A DNA stretch of 64,000 nt from Symbiodinium natans (Eukaryota; Sar; Dinophyceae; Suessiales; Symbiodiniaceae). Of this stretch, positions 1 to 12,300 are shown in pieces; the stretch's first letter is position 1, and every line of letters begins with the position of its first letter. The position numbers and the translations under genes were made by a program. The stretch is from positions 163,501 through 227,500 of the forward strand of contig CAJNDS010002129.1 in NCBI GenBank assembly GCA_905221605.1, in the 5' to 3' direction. The notes below the pieces were generated by a model, which saw nothing but the letters and a program-made list of their open reading frames with translations, did no database searches and was not told the origin of the DNA.

Positions 1-540
1 TTGTGGTTTTACCTTGCGAAGACATTTGTGGAACACGGAAAAGCGACGCCCCTCATGCACCTCCAAGCAGGGGCCTGGGGTCCAGCTTTCGGGCGGGCCT
101 TTCACTGAGAGTGCGGTTCAGGGAGAGGTCGTCTCACTGTGCCAATGGATGCAGTACCCCTTATACACCCCACGTATCATAGAATCACGTCTGCAAAAGG
201 ACCCGCAATGGACATAGTTTAGGCGTCAGGCCAAAACACAGCACGAAGAGGGGAGACGACAGAGCCGGACGACCCCAAAGATACGCACCCTCCCCACGTC
301 ACGACCACAACTCTCCAAGAAAAGGCAACGAACAACACGAACAACAGGGGGCGCTAAGAACCCGGGAGGGGGGGGGGGGGCTGATGGTTCTTTTTTCGTG
401 TTTTTTCTGGTTTTTTTTCGTGTTTTTTAGTCAGGGGGAGTCTTGTCCGAGGCTGCTGGCAAAGCTGAGAGCGGCGGAAGGCAACCTCGAGGGAGCTCTT
501 GAGGCAAGATTCGACCCCAATCAGTTGGGCTTTGGGGGGG

Positions 541-626
541 CCCCGAATATAGACCCCCAAAATAATAGGATTCCCTTATCGTAAGGACCCCAATAATCTA
601 CCCGTATTCTCGGAACCCCCAGATTG
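541..626 (+). mobile_element. Family-B short inverted-repeat element, copy 1
   Basis: The copy carries the family-B words in order: ATATAGACCCCC, AATAGGATTCCCTTAT, AAGGACCCCAATAA and TCGGAACCCCC. The same order recurs near 7593, 25254, 58243 and 60249, and reversed near 16905 and 32407. No coding capacity, so it is a MITE-like or introner-like element. This copy is diverged at its left end. Confidence 0.5.
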
Positions 627-1489
627 GCTTGGGGCTTTTAGGCTTCAGCTTCACGACTTGATCTAGGCTTCCAGGGATATTAGAGGTGGAGGGGCCTCAG
701 GCCATGACAACCTGACCAGCCATGAATGTTCGGCAGCATGTGCAGAGTGTTAGGCACTAGTTCCACTAGATTTGGAAGTCTTGGCTTTCGGGTACTCTAG
801 ATTGTCGTCACAGCCGGAGATCGAAAAGAAAAACGCACTTCGATAACGCGAGGTCCTTAGTAGTCACCTCGAGACGTGCTTGCGCCTCAAAAGCTGATTC
901 AAAAGGCAGGTCACGTGGATACCATGAGCATGACAGTATTCCAGTGAGGTGAGGAATGTGGCTGGGATTTGAGACGCACCCCAATCAGGTACCCCAAACA
1001 TCGCAAGCCCCCATTTGAAGGCTGGATTAGAGCGCCTTGCCGTCGTGCCACGTCCTCAGTACTTCGTGTGCCATGCCCCCGAAGCCCACAGGGTGAACAA
1101 CGTGCAAAATTCCTGCAGAAACCACCTTAGAAGCCACAAGCTGCGAAATGAGAGCAAAACTGCCTCCTTTCGGCGGAAGGCTCAGCTTATCCTGACATGA
1201 AGTCTTTGAAAGCACGCCACCACTGGGGATAAACAGATGGGGCCCAATGACGGGCCAGGCTCCATACGGCCCCCCATTCTGTGGTCATTGAATATTCCTG
1301 GTCAACATGCTGACCCCAGGCAACCAAGAGCGCCTTGCAGACCTGCCTTTACCAGAGCTCCCTTTAAGGTTACCTTTCCCTGTCCAAAGTAGGAGCTGAT
1401 TGAGCGGGAAGAGGCCTTTGGTTTTGCCTTGCCCTTTCCTTTGGGTTTGGGAGCGGGGGGCCCTTGGGTACCTCATGCCCTGTAGAGGA

Positions 1490-1655
1490 AGAAGGAAGAG
1501 GAAGAGGAAGAGGCAGAGGAAGAGGGAGAGGGAGAGGGAGAGGGAGAGGGAGAGGGAGAGGGAGAGGGAGAGGGAGAGGAAGAGGAAGAGGAAGAGGAAG
1601 AGGAAGAGGAAGAGGAAGAGAGAGACCGAGAGAGAGAGAGAGAGAGCCCCGACGT
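1490..1655. repeat. Polypurine GGAAGA/GGGAGA microsatellite
   Basis: About 165 bases of almost pure purine, first AGGAAG units, then AGGGAG units, then AGGAAG again and finally GAGAGA. It makes long Arg/Glu or Leu/Ser frames on both strands, which I treat as artefacts. Mirror-symmetric purine tracts like this can form triplex DNA, but nothing else here suggests a function. Confidence 0.9.
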
Positions 1656-3172
1656 GCTGCATGCTCCTTGGCAGCTCAGGGAGCTTCGGGTTGAAACGGA
1701 GCCACATACATCATGGTTTGTAAACGTGCTAGGAACCCCCTAAGGGTTATTCGGAACCTAATTTAATTGTTTGTTGCTGGCCTGCGCAGTACTTGTTCCC
1801 ATAACCTTGTTTGGTTCTGACAGCTGAGGCGGGAGTCGTGCAACCCGGAGAAGGAGGCTGATGCCCTTCACCAGGCTCTTCGGTGGGTTGTGCAGGGACT
1901 CAAAGGAGTGCTGAGTCTGAGTGAGGGGGTTTAGGGCGTAGGGGCATTGAGGTTTTAGAGAGCCCGGGTTCAAAAAGGGGCGTTGAGGGTTTGGGCTTTG
2001 GGTTCGTCATCTGAGCTTTATGAGTATGTGGATCGAGCCGGGCAGACTGCTGTATGTTGGGCCGGTGGTTGGATTCGAGTGGTTTGGAGAGGAAGCGGCT
2101 CATAAAAAGAACTTGTTTGGCGTGAGAATGGCGTCGTAAAACAGAAGCGAGACAGAGTTGGCGCCTTGCGGTTTAAGGGTAGGGATTGAGAACGTTGCGG
2201 CGTGACCGGTACCTTACGCAGAGCAAAGTGCGCGTCGAAGTGCTGGAGCCTGATTTGTGGGCTTAGCTGCTCTATCAAGCCTCAGCCTCTGGCGTGCGTC
2301 CCAGGTTTGTGCTTAGCGCGAGTACTGCTATGGTCCACCGGTCCACCTTGGGTGGTTCTGGAAGCTTCAGTCGATTCTGGCAGTCAGGCTTTTGTTAGAT
2401 TCCGTTTGTGTTGTTACACTAAAGTATGGTGCCTTTGCCGCTGCTTCTGGCTTCGAGCTGCTTCTCCCACCGGACCACCAGATACGCACGCAGAGCGCAT
2501 GGACTCCAAAGCAAATAAACTCGTGGTTCATGAATGCATAAGCTCATTGTGCGTAGTCTCATCTTTAGTTAGCTTCTCCTGTCATGCCGGCTGGCATCCC
2601 GTTCATGACTTCTGAGAACAGACTTGGCCGTGAGGAAAATGTTGCATCTCATCAGGTTTGGGCGCAACGTAGGAGCATAGCCCACTGAGCAACTCTCGAC
2701 GAGCTGAGATCAGCCGAAGCGCGGCATGCGATGCCGACAGCTGCTGGCATTCTGCGCTTGGGTAGCAGGAGGCAAAGTGAGCTGGGAACAGGATGCGGGA
2801 TAGGCTTCCGTTTCACGCTGTTTTTGCCTGAACATGTTGAGCGGGATGGATTAACAGCCAGGCTTGTTGCAGTGCCTGCAGGACAAAGCGCCTCCGCGAA
2901 GAAGGAGTCGCCCTTGGGGGTGAGTGCCGTTTGTGTCTAGGGCTGAACGGCTTCGGGCGACTACTGCGCGCAGATGTTTCAGGACGTTTTCCTTTTTGTG
3001 ACTGTTGGGTGGGACATGGACCTTGTGCAAAAGCTGAAGCTCTACAGACTACGGCATGAAGCACATTCCAACACTTATTATATTCAGCCACCCATGCTCG
3101 TTTGTCCTTCTTTCGTTGTGCCTTGTAGCGGGTCACGTGGGCCTGAAGGCCTGAAGCTCCACACCCCCACAG

Positions 3173-3318
3173 AGCGGCCCAGAAAAACCCGGAACCCTAC
3201 ATCCGGCAATATGAACCCATCGACGGCGAAACTCCCCAGGAGCTGGCCTTCGCAGAGGATGTCGTCGCCTCGGGCGGATGGCATAGCTGCGCGCTGCGGC
3301 CCTCAGGTGTTGTAGCGT
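3173..3318 (+). CDS. RCC1-like exon (blade motif VVASGGWHSCALRPSG)
   Basis: The frame gives QELAFAEDVVASGGWHSC followed by ALRPSGVVAC, a textbook RCC1 repeat core. An acceptor AG lies at 3171-3172. The frame stops at TAA shortly after the motif, so the exon must end before that; a GC donor at 3319 keeps the frame open. First confidently recognised blade of the plus-strand RCC1 gene. Exact start is uncertain because a second AG lies 10 bases downstream. Confidence 0.6.
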
Positions 3319-6300
3319 GCTCCTCGCTTTAAAATTGGAAAAAATGGTGTGGGTTCGGGTCCCTTTCTTGGCTTTGGATTGAACACCCCAAACAGTGCTT
3401 GCACTGTGGGCTTGTTGTGTTAAGAATCATTTAAGAACAAGCGGACAACATTGACTAACTTTGCCATGTGTTGCGCACGACGGGTTCCGCAGTCCGCGAA
3501 GCCTGCATGCATTTCGCTCCTTCCTCGGCCGGTATACGTGTTCTGCTCCACATCAAGCTCTTGCTCGATCGTGTGCCCTGCAGATCTCGCTCAACGTCTT
3601 GCACTCGAAAGTTACTGCAGTTGCTCAGCCCCTGTGAAAGTACCGGGTGCGCGACACGATGCTCAAGATGAGTCCTACAAACATGATTTAGGTAAAAAAA
3701 CCCTCAAGCCTCGTTGCCTTTTGGGAGCCATGCAGGTTGGGGCGCAGATGACCACGGACAGCCGCTTGGACAGCAAGAAGAGCAGCTACTTTTAATCCCT
3801 CAGGTTCGGCTTGTTTCTCGGTGGGAACTTGTCAAGTGCCCCTTGCAGCCAAGAAAGACCGAGCGAGCAGGGCACGACATGTCCAGCGGCGCAGATGGCT
3901 AAACCCGACACCCTAAAAGTCCTCAGCTCATGGTGGAACTTTAGGCGAGTGCGGGGCTGACGTCAAGTTTGCCTGTCGCTTATGACTTCCCACGTTTGCC
4001 GCAATGCAGCTGCATTTCGGCAACTCCTAAAACCTTAAAGCCTAACCCAAGATTCCGAGCCCCAGTTCCCAGGCCAGAAGTCTCAAACTCTTCGATCCTC
4101 TGGACCCATACGACAGCAGCTTGAGGCGTCCTCTACAACCGGCAACCCCTCCGAAGCACCCCTGCAGAATTCTTAACTAGGGTTAGTAAGTTGCGGGTTT
4201 ATGGCTCAAAAGGAAGGGTTTAGGGTTTGGGGCTTAGGCTGAGCCTTAATTAAGTCAAAAAGGGTTGAGGTTGTTATAGATGGTAGGCTGATGTAGCTTC
4301 CATGTCTCAAGCACCCGAGGTCGAGCCCACCGAAGGCCGGTGTAGCAGGGCGCATACCTTCAGCCTGTTTAGGGTTTAGGGTTGTTAGGGTTCTGGGTTT
4401 TGGGTTTTGGGTTGTTAGGATTCAGGGTTTAGGGCTTACGGAAGTTTATTGTTTGGGTGAGTAAGCCCTTAAGACCTGTTTGCTCGATGGCTACACTTGC
4501 GGGTCCCTGCCATGCCGACGTCATGGGCTTTCATTCGGTGATGCCAGCATTGTCATTGTGTGTCAAGAGGCCTGGGATGGACCTGCACCCCTCTTCCCTG
4601 TTCCCTAAGCCTGAAACCCTAAGCCCCCCTGTTCCCCTGTTCCCTAAACCCTAAACCCTAAACCCTAAACCCCCCTGTTCCTGATCCAGGGATATTTTGT
4701 GAGCCTGGCGGCCGGGAAAAGCCATAGCTGCTTGGCTCGCCATCTTGTTTTTGACAGGACCGACGATGGGAGGCCGTAGGAAGTTGATTCAGGGTTTAGG
4801 GTTCGCTACGGCGTGCCTTGAACCAGTTTGCGTACGCAAGCCAGAGGTGTTGAGCGATGCCTGCAAGGAACACGTGCATGGTCAGCTCTGTATCGAAAAG
4901 GCATGTCCCAACTAGCCCTACAAAATGCCTGAATACATCTGAATACCTTTTGCAAGCCATTTCGGGATGCAGCATGGAGCCACAAACGCCTCGACAAAGC
5001 CAGGGAAAGGTTCAATGGCCGAGCAAGTCGGAGTCCTAGCTGTTGACAGGCATTGCCAAGATATCGCGACAGATGAGGCTGTGGCATAAGACCTTCCGGG
5101 CTGCTCGAATGCTGGGGCAGCAACGCGTGCCGCATCCGCAAGCAGACTCCGTCTCCAGAATCTGGGGTTCCACTGCATCTGTGGCTGAAACCGTCCATGT
5201 TTTCAGCGGCTGTTGTACCTCCTGGGGCTCCTGATGCTTAAGCACAGAGAAAGCTTCATTTTTGCCAGTATTCAGCTGGATTGCGATCCTACTTGGTACC
5301 CGCTTTTGTGCAATCGTCAACCGCGTTTGCTGTACTTGATCCTAGAAAGATCCCCTGAAGAAGGTGCAGGCGCAGGATTTCAAAGGCGGGTTTGACTAGT
5401 CAACGGGAGGGCTTCAGCCGCTGCCATAAACCTACAAGGGTCGGAGGTGTCACCTTAATATACCTTACTGCCAGCCACCTAGATGCTAACCTATTTTAAG
5501 AGGATGTGTCCGCATTGCTGTTTTTGGTGAGTGTATGTGTGGTTCCTTATACACATTGGCGGGTGTAAACTTTCAAGTGCATTCGCACGTCACTTTTGGG
5601 GTGATGCCAAAAAAAAGACCCCTCCCATATCACATACCAACAGCTGTATCCGGCATCGCCTTGTTGACACCTCGAGCCCCGAAGGAAGTAGACCATTGTT
5701 TGGACGTTCAGTCTGAGTGGTAGCCGATTGGAAACGAATAAGGGACCATGAGATGTTAAGTTTCATTCAGAAACCCTTAACCCTAAACCAGGAGTCCCTA
5801 TCCCCTTTTTGAAGCCTCTCCCCCTTTTCCCCTAAACCCCTAAACCCCTAAACCCCCAAACCCCCAAACCCCCAAACCTGCAAACCCCCAAACCCTAAAC
5901 CCTAAACCCTAAACCCCAAACCAGGCATCACCAGGGGGACATCCCCGACCTGGAGTTCCGCCAAGTCGCCTGCGGTGCGGCACACACCTGTGCTTTGGAC
6001 TCCGCCCCTTGCCTGCTCTTTAGGGTTTAGGTTTAGGGTTTAGGGCTTAGGGTTTAGGGTTTAGGGAAATCAGTGGTAAATGGTTCAGAAACTGGAGGCC
6101 GTAGAACCTCCTGCTGTGTGAAAACCGCATGGCCTGAACATGTCCAGGCGTAACCTTCCAAAGCCTGCTGCAAAAGGGTTTTGGGTTTAGGGTTTAGGAT
6201 TTGGGTATACAGTTTAGGGAGACCCTTCTTGAACGACTTGTTGACTCTTTGTTGGTTTTATCTATAAGGGGCCATGGAAATGATCATATTCAACGGCATT

Positions 6301-9300
6301 TCAAGAAGGCTAATTACCGATGCCACTGTTTTGCGTTGGCCCAAGGGCTGTGGAATAAGCTGTGTCCGCCCAAGTTCGGAAATGCAAAATGTCACATGTG
6401 TAGCCATAGAGAGAAGCTAGAAATGTTCTTACTTCAGTATAGTAGAAGCTGAACCCGAAAAAGCCTAAAGCTTTTTTTTTAATGTCGCTCAGGGCGGTGA
6501 AGTCCACTGCTGGGGCAGCTCGTTCGCGGCTGGATGTGGGACTCGCATTCGAAGATTGTTGATGGCCATGTCTTGATTGCACAGTAAGTTTCGCACACTG
6601 TGTCTATGATTGCACACTTGCTGGCTGCTTCTAACCGGCTTGTGGTGCCGTCATTGACCATGCACTCCTCCGTGCACCCCTGAGGTTTCGAAACCAAGAT
6701 CGAAGCTCTGACACCCGAAATCCTAAGAAACCTTTAACGCACGAGCGCCGAACTCGCAGACTTTCCTGGGTTCCTTACATGACCCCGATGAACGACCCCT
6801 ATACTCTAGAAGTAACCCCTACACTATATACGGGACTATATACCCTACACGCCTTGAAACAACCAGGCAGCGATGAGCATCAGCGCAGCTCTGGGTCGCC
6901 ATCCGGTAGGTGGGTTTCAGAGTTTGACACCTGGGGGTGTTCAGGGCCTGGGAACTGCACCCTCGTTCACAGGCAGGACACCCCAGGAGAACTGAACCAA
7001 GAAAGGAAGGGGTTTAGGCTTCGAAAAGGGTTAAGCGCTTTTAGGGTTTGGAGGTTCGGGTCTACTACATTGAGAGTTTGGGGATGGGGTGTTCCCCCCT
7101 TATATTCACAGTCCTTAATGGGGATTATAGTTAGGGGGGGGGGGGGGGACTATACTCCCTATTAAGGACTGTTAGTCTTAAGGGTGGAACATCCCAGTTT
7201 TTGCACTCGGGGTATGAAGGCTTGCCAGTCCGTAGGCCTTGGCTGAATACGCGCCCTCCAAAACGCCTTAGGAGAACCCCTCAAGTACGGAAGTCCCTTA
7301 AGTGACTCTCTTTGCAATTCTAGACGCCAACAGAGCACTAACTGGCAGGACAACGAGTTGAGACTTTCCAATAAGTCCACCAAAGCCGCAAACCTTAAAC
7401 CTTACACCCGCAACCCAAGCAGGTCGCCGTGAGATGGGTCCAGCATGCACTCATGTTGGGAGGTCCGGGATAAACCCAAGCAGGTTCGTCGCCATTGCAG
7501 CCTCTGGTGGCCACTCCTGCGCCCTCAAAAAGAGCGGCCGTGCACTGTGCTGGGGCTTCAACGATGCTTGAGATGGCATATGAGAAATTATGGGGGACTT
7601 TACGAGAACAGGGGACCCCTAATATAGACCCCCACATAGTAGGATACCCTCATAAAAAGGACCCCAAGAAGGTACCCCCTACTTTTCGGAAACCCCCATG
7701 GCTCAAATCCAAGGTTCTCAAAGGTTCTCAAAGGCTTCCTCCAAGACGTTAGGGGCTCAGGCCACAAGAGAACATGCAGCTGCTGCGCACCTGTCTGAGG
7801 ACAACAACCAGACGGACGCAGCTTGACTTCGCAGTGCACGCCGCGTCACACCTTGCAGTGCTGGGGTGACATGGAGAAACTTTCCTTCATTCCCTGACTT
7901 GTAGGGTTTACGATTTAGGGTTTAGGGCTTCTTGATCTGCACTGTTCTGCGGCACGGCTTTCTACTGATTGAATGCTTCTTCGGCGTAGGAGTTTGCGCG
8001 TTACGAGGAGCATGTTTCCTGTCCTCGAAGTCTACCCAAGGTTCCCAAGAGCAAGTTCAAGCAGATCGCTCCAGGTGTCTCAGCGCAAGCTTTGCTCAGG
8101 GTTGCGGGCTACTGGACTCCCCGAGCATCCCCAAAACACAACATAGTGGACTCTAACCCAGCAAGCTCGCGGCCAGCGTATTGAGTTGATCGTACCTTTT
8201 GGGTTGCTTGAGTGTGTTTTGGCTCGGTTGCTTGCTATACCCTATATAATCCCTTAAAGGGTATTATAGGGCCCTAATTCCCTCATTCCCTGGTCACCAA
8301 CAGCAAGTATGGAGAATTTCAGTTGTCAATCGTCCCGAAATATCATCCTGCAATGTGGGAGCTTTGCTGCTCAGTGGGTGGCAAGACAAAACTGCGATAC
8401 CATTCACTGGAGGGGTGCAGCTCAGCTTCTACCTTATTGAAATCCTTCTACTTGGAGGTCTAGATGAAGGGTCCCCTTTTTTCCAAATCCCTAAAAGGCC
8501 CTAAAACCTGTGTACCGAACCCTTTTACCCTGGACCTCTGCAGGCTATCTCCACACCTGTGCGCTGACTCGGCAGGACGAGGTGCTTTGCTGGGGGCAGA
8601 AGCCGTCCGGCAGAACTCCAGGCTGTTATTATTTCAGCATGGTAAAGTATAGGGCTTTGGTTTCTGTGGGGCTTAGGGTGGTTTAGGATTTTTTGGGTTT
8701 GTTCTCTGGTTTTTCTTGGTGAGATATGGTGCGGCAGCCCAGGGCGTTGACATCATGATTTGGGGGTTTGTGACCGATGGGTCTGCGGCATCGCCTAAGG
8801 TTTGAGGTGTCGACAGGCTGCAAACCCGAACTTTCAGCAGGCCACACCAAGTGCTACAGCAACTGCCGATGGCACCGTACTGTAGCATCTGCAAAGCAGG
8901 AAATACGTGTTGCCCATCACATGCTTTCTGCGGCCTGTGCTCAGAAACCATGGCTTATGTTCCTTGACTCCAAGGCGAGGGGACAACAAGCCTCCTCCCG
9001 GACCGGGTTGATCCGTGATGCTAGGGTTTAGGGTTTAGGGTTTAGCACTTAGATGCTGGGCGTTCCTTACGGAAGGGTATTCGATTCGGGCATTGCGGTA
9101 GAGCTGCACCACAGGTCAGGAGCCTTGGAGAAGTTTTGCAGCGGTAGAGCTTCGTGCTGCACGGCAATTTCCCACCCTGCCAGCCCGCCCACAATGGCCT
9201 CTGAACTTCAAAGTGAGTCGTCGGGTCAAGGCGGATCACTTACAGGCCGACACCAGCCGAACATGCCAAGGGCAGTCCGGGAGGGTGGGGGGGAGAGGGA

Positions 9301-12300
9301 GTGGCACGCCACGGCTCAGCGCACCCGAGTTCCGTCACGTCTTTGAGTCGTATTCTGTTGGTTCTTGTGTGAGATGTGCTGGCGCCGGGGTGAGTCCTTC
9401 TTAAAAGGTAGAGGCTCTCCAGCACTTTCCCCGAAGCCCAGAACCCGAAAGCCAGCAGCCGTTGGACATGCAGGACGCTTCAAGCAAATCTCATCCCGCG
9501 GACCATTTTCCTGTGCTTTGGACCAGACAGGCTGGGCTGAGTAAGGTGGCTCATGTGTGTCCACGTCTATGTTGACATAATACGGTTCAGGTTTAGAACA
9601 TATAATTACTTGGTATTCTATCTTTTTAGACTTGGGGTTATAGTTGTATAAGTGCACCTCTGACGAGCTCCCCCAACCTTTTCCGGGAAGCAGGAAGCGT
9701 TTGGCGAATCCACCAACTTTAGGATTTGGAGTGTAGCATCTGTGCCTCCCATTTGCTTCAATACTACCCCGTATGAGACAAGCTAATACTACCATTGGTG
9801 AGTGTATATAGAGTTCCCTATGCTACATTATATAATTAAGGTTTGTTGGAGGCCTATTCTGGGGACAGGGTTTGAGCTTGGCATGAAATGAAACATACTC
9901 AGCCCCAATTCTTCGATCCTGAAAGCCCAGTCCCTTGCTTTGGTGGAAATGAAAGCTTTTCCGGGGCGACTGCCTCGACGGGGTAGTGCGAGTGCGAGGG
10001 CTGAACCCCTGAAACTGCGAACCGGAAGTTCCAAGACTGTCTTCTCCCGAAACGTCCTGTAGAGGTCGCGCCGTTTGCTGGCCTCAAGCTGAGCAGAGGA
10101 CTGGCCACCTGTCTTTTCATGAGGAATAGAGGGGGCAGCTCTGCACTGTGTAGATCCATGAAGCCCAAGCCTAGACCACACCTTGCGATCAAAGCAACGC
10201 CAAAATGAGCGCAGGGATGACCACTTTGTGCACATCTCCGTCGGTGGCTCACACTTCTGTGGAGCGCCAGGGCAGAAGCTAGTCGAGCTGAGGGGATGGA
10301 TATATATATATGTTTACAATTATATTTTACATTTATATTTTGTTGTTTATTATTCATTCATTTGTCAGTTTGTCATCACGAATGTTCTGTACTGTTGATT
10401 ACATGCAACATGTTATGGGGCACGGGCACAGGATGTAAGTTAGAAGGCTGCTGAAAGTCTTTGGGCTTCCGCGGTTTTTAGGCCCAGAGCTTGCTTGTAA
10501 TCATTTTGTGAAAATATTGCTTGCGGTACTGTGATCATGACCGTCGGTGAATTTAAACACTTTTTGGGCGCGTGGCAGGAACGTCGTCAATTTTAAGCAT
10601 GTTCTTGGGCTCGTCGAAGAACCTCGACATGGATGTCGACAAGTTTTTGATGCATCAAGTCGAAGTTGGCTGTTGACCTGATAAACCTTCAAAACAAGAG
10701 GCTGTGAGTTGGGCGTTTTGAAGCTTAGCATGGAGGGTTCCTGTATAATCATTAGGAAGCTCTGAGCTTCTAGTCTACATATATCTTGTTTGCATATCGT
10801 CTGTGAGAGGTCAGGTGCTGTCCATCCAGGGGGACAAACAGGGTTAAACATTGCGACCTTAAGCCCACAAATCCTGCCCACCCGACAGGTAATGCCTTTC
10901 TACCAGCCCGAATTGCCACACGCCCCGTGGGTTCTTGGCCATGCCGCGCGCAAGGTGCAGGAATCTGGGAACGCCAAGTGCCGAGGCAAAGATGACCAAG
11001 GCGGGCTTCTTCTTGTTGTTGTTCTTGCCGTTGGTGGCCGGGAAGGAGGGGGGGCGGGGGGGGCGGGGGTTGCAGTAGGGTGCTATTTGGACACACATTT
11101 GCTATCAGCAAGCCTGCTCTGCAAAAAAAGTCATCCAAACAAGCCTTCCGTAAACCTCCTTGACTACTGAGGTCAGTCATCCCCTCCTTCGGGATCGTTC
11201 AAGCTGCCCTCGTCCATGGAAAAGCTCCTTGGCATCAGGGTTTGGGGAGTGGGGAGCTTTGCTTTTGGGGTTTCCAGTCTCGTCATCTGACTTTGACCGG
11301 CAAGAGTGCCCTGATCGCAGCTACAAGTTTTGTATTTACACAATGATTTGGATGGCATTCTCTTTGAAGACTCTTGGTGCAGCATGCTGTCCGGTAATAA
11401 GACACAGAAAACTAGCTCAGACCTCGTTGCACTTCGATTTCAGCTTGTGGGCCTGGGAACCACAACACCGAGAGCAAGTCGTCTGTGCTGCATTTGGTGG
11501 CTCAACATGGACAGCTGTGGTCCTTGCGCACAGCTCTGGGGAAGCCTAGGGCCACATCAGCCACTTTGCAATGGCCGCCGAGTCCCAATCGATCCTGCTT
11601 CTTACATTTAGCCGGCATCCAGAAGAACTCTTTCGAGGGACGCGAGGCTGCTGAAAGTTACCGTGAAGAATTTGCTGTTCTAAGTCTGAAATCGTGAAAC
11701 TACAGAGGGTTTTGGGTTTCTGCGTAGGGGGTTCAGAACAGCCCTAGGATCATGGAAGCAGCGGAGCTGGCACCCTATCGTGATGCTCTGGCAGTGCGGG
11801 GATTCTCCGTGGTGCTCGATTGCGGCGCCAAGGTGCTAGTGCAGGCCGTACACTACCAGCCTTTGATGGAACACATACGCATGACTGGATGTCGCTTCAC
11901 ATGCAGGCATGTGTTCCTGGACCCCTCGCTGGAGGATGTAGTTTCGTCATTGGTGGCGAGCCTCCCCAAGAGGTTGAAGGTCAAAGCGCTAAGCTCCGAT
12001 ACAGTGCCCCTGAGCTTTGCGACAACATGCGCTGAGATGCCAGGTGCCGTGTCGATCCACAAGACCTTCATTGACGTTCAAGTGCCGAGCTCCCTCCTCT
12101 CAAGTGGTGAAAGTGGAGCTGTTACTGCATCTACCACAGAGGCCGATTTGAGGAAAGGGCGCAACCCGCGGATAACCAGCCGATCAGCCTGCGCAGCAAA
12201 GCATCATCAGCACGTGCGTAGGCTGCAGGAGAAGGCGGATGCGGATGTGGTCGCCACGGCCATCCTCGATGCCGTCCTTTGCTGTGGCCGTTTTGGCCTT

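Larger units (their letters stand above)
1..3172. other. Left-edge region without a convincing gene
   Basis: No reading frame here has recognisable domain content. The stretch holds a G run near 368-381, a family-B element near 541-626, a purine-only microsatellite at about 1490-1655 and degenerate telomere-like words. One possible short exon ends near 2920: it follows TGCAG and is followed by a canonical GTGAGT donor, but its product is only a dozen residues long and cannot be identified. Other open frames here are no longer than expected by chance. Confidence 0.5.

Noticed and set aside
1027-1215. Overlapping 60-codon frames on both strands
   Set aside because: No motif and no splice context; length is within chance expectation.
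10859-11098. Minus-strand Lys/Asn-rich frame as an exon
   Set aside because: The plus strand is equally open, splice signals are weak and no domain was recognised, so I did not list it.
11700-11760. Spliced-leader relic upstream of the intronless ORF
   Set aside because: No sequence resembling the dinoflagellate spliced leader was found here or elsewhere in the window.
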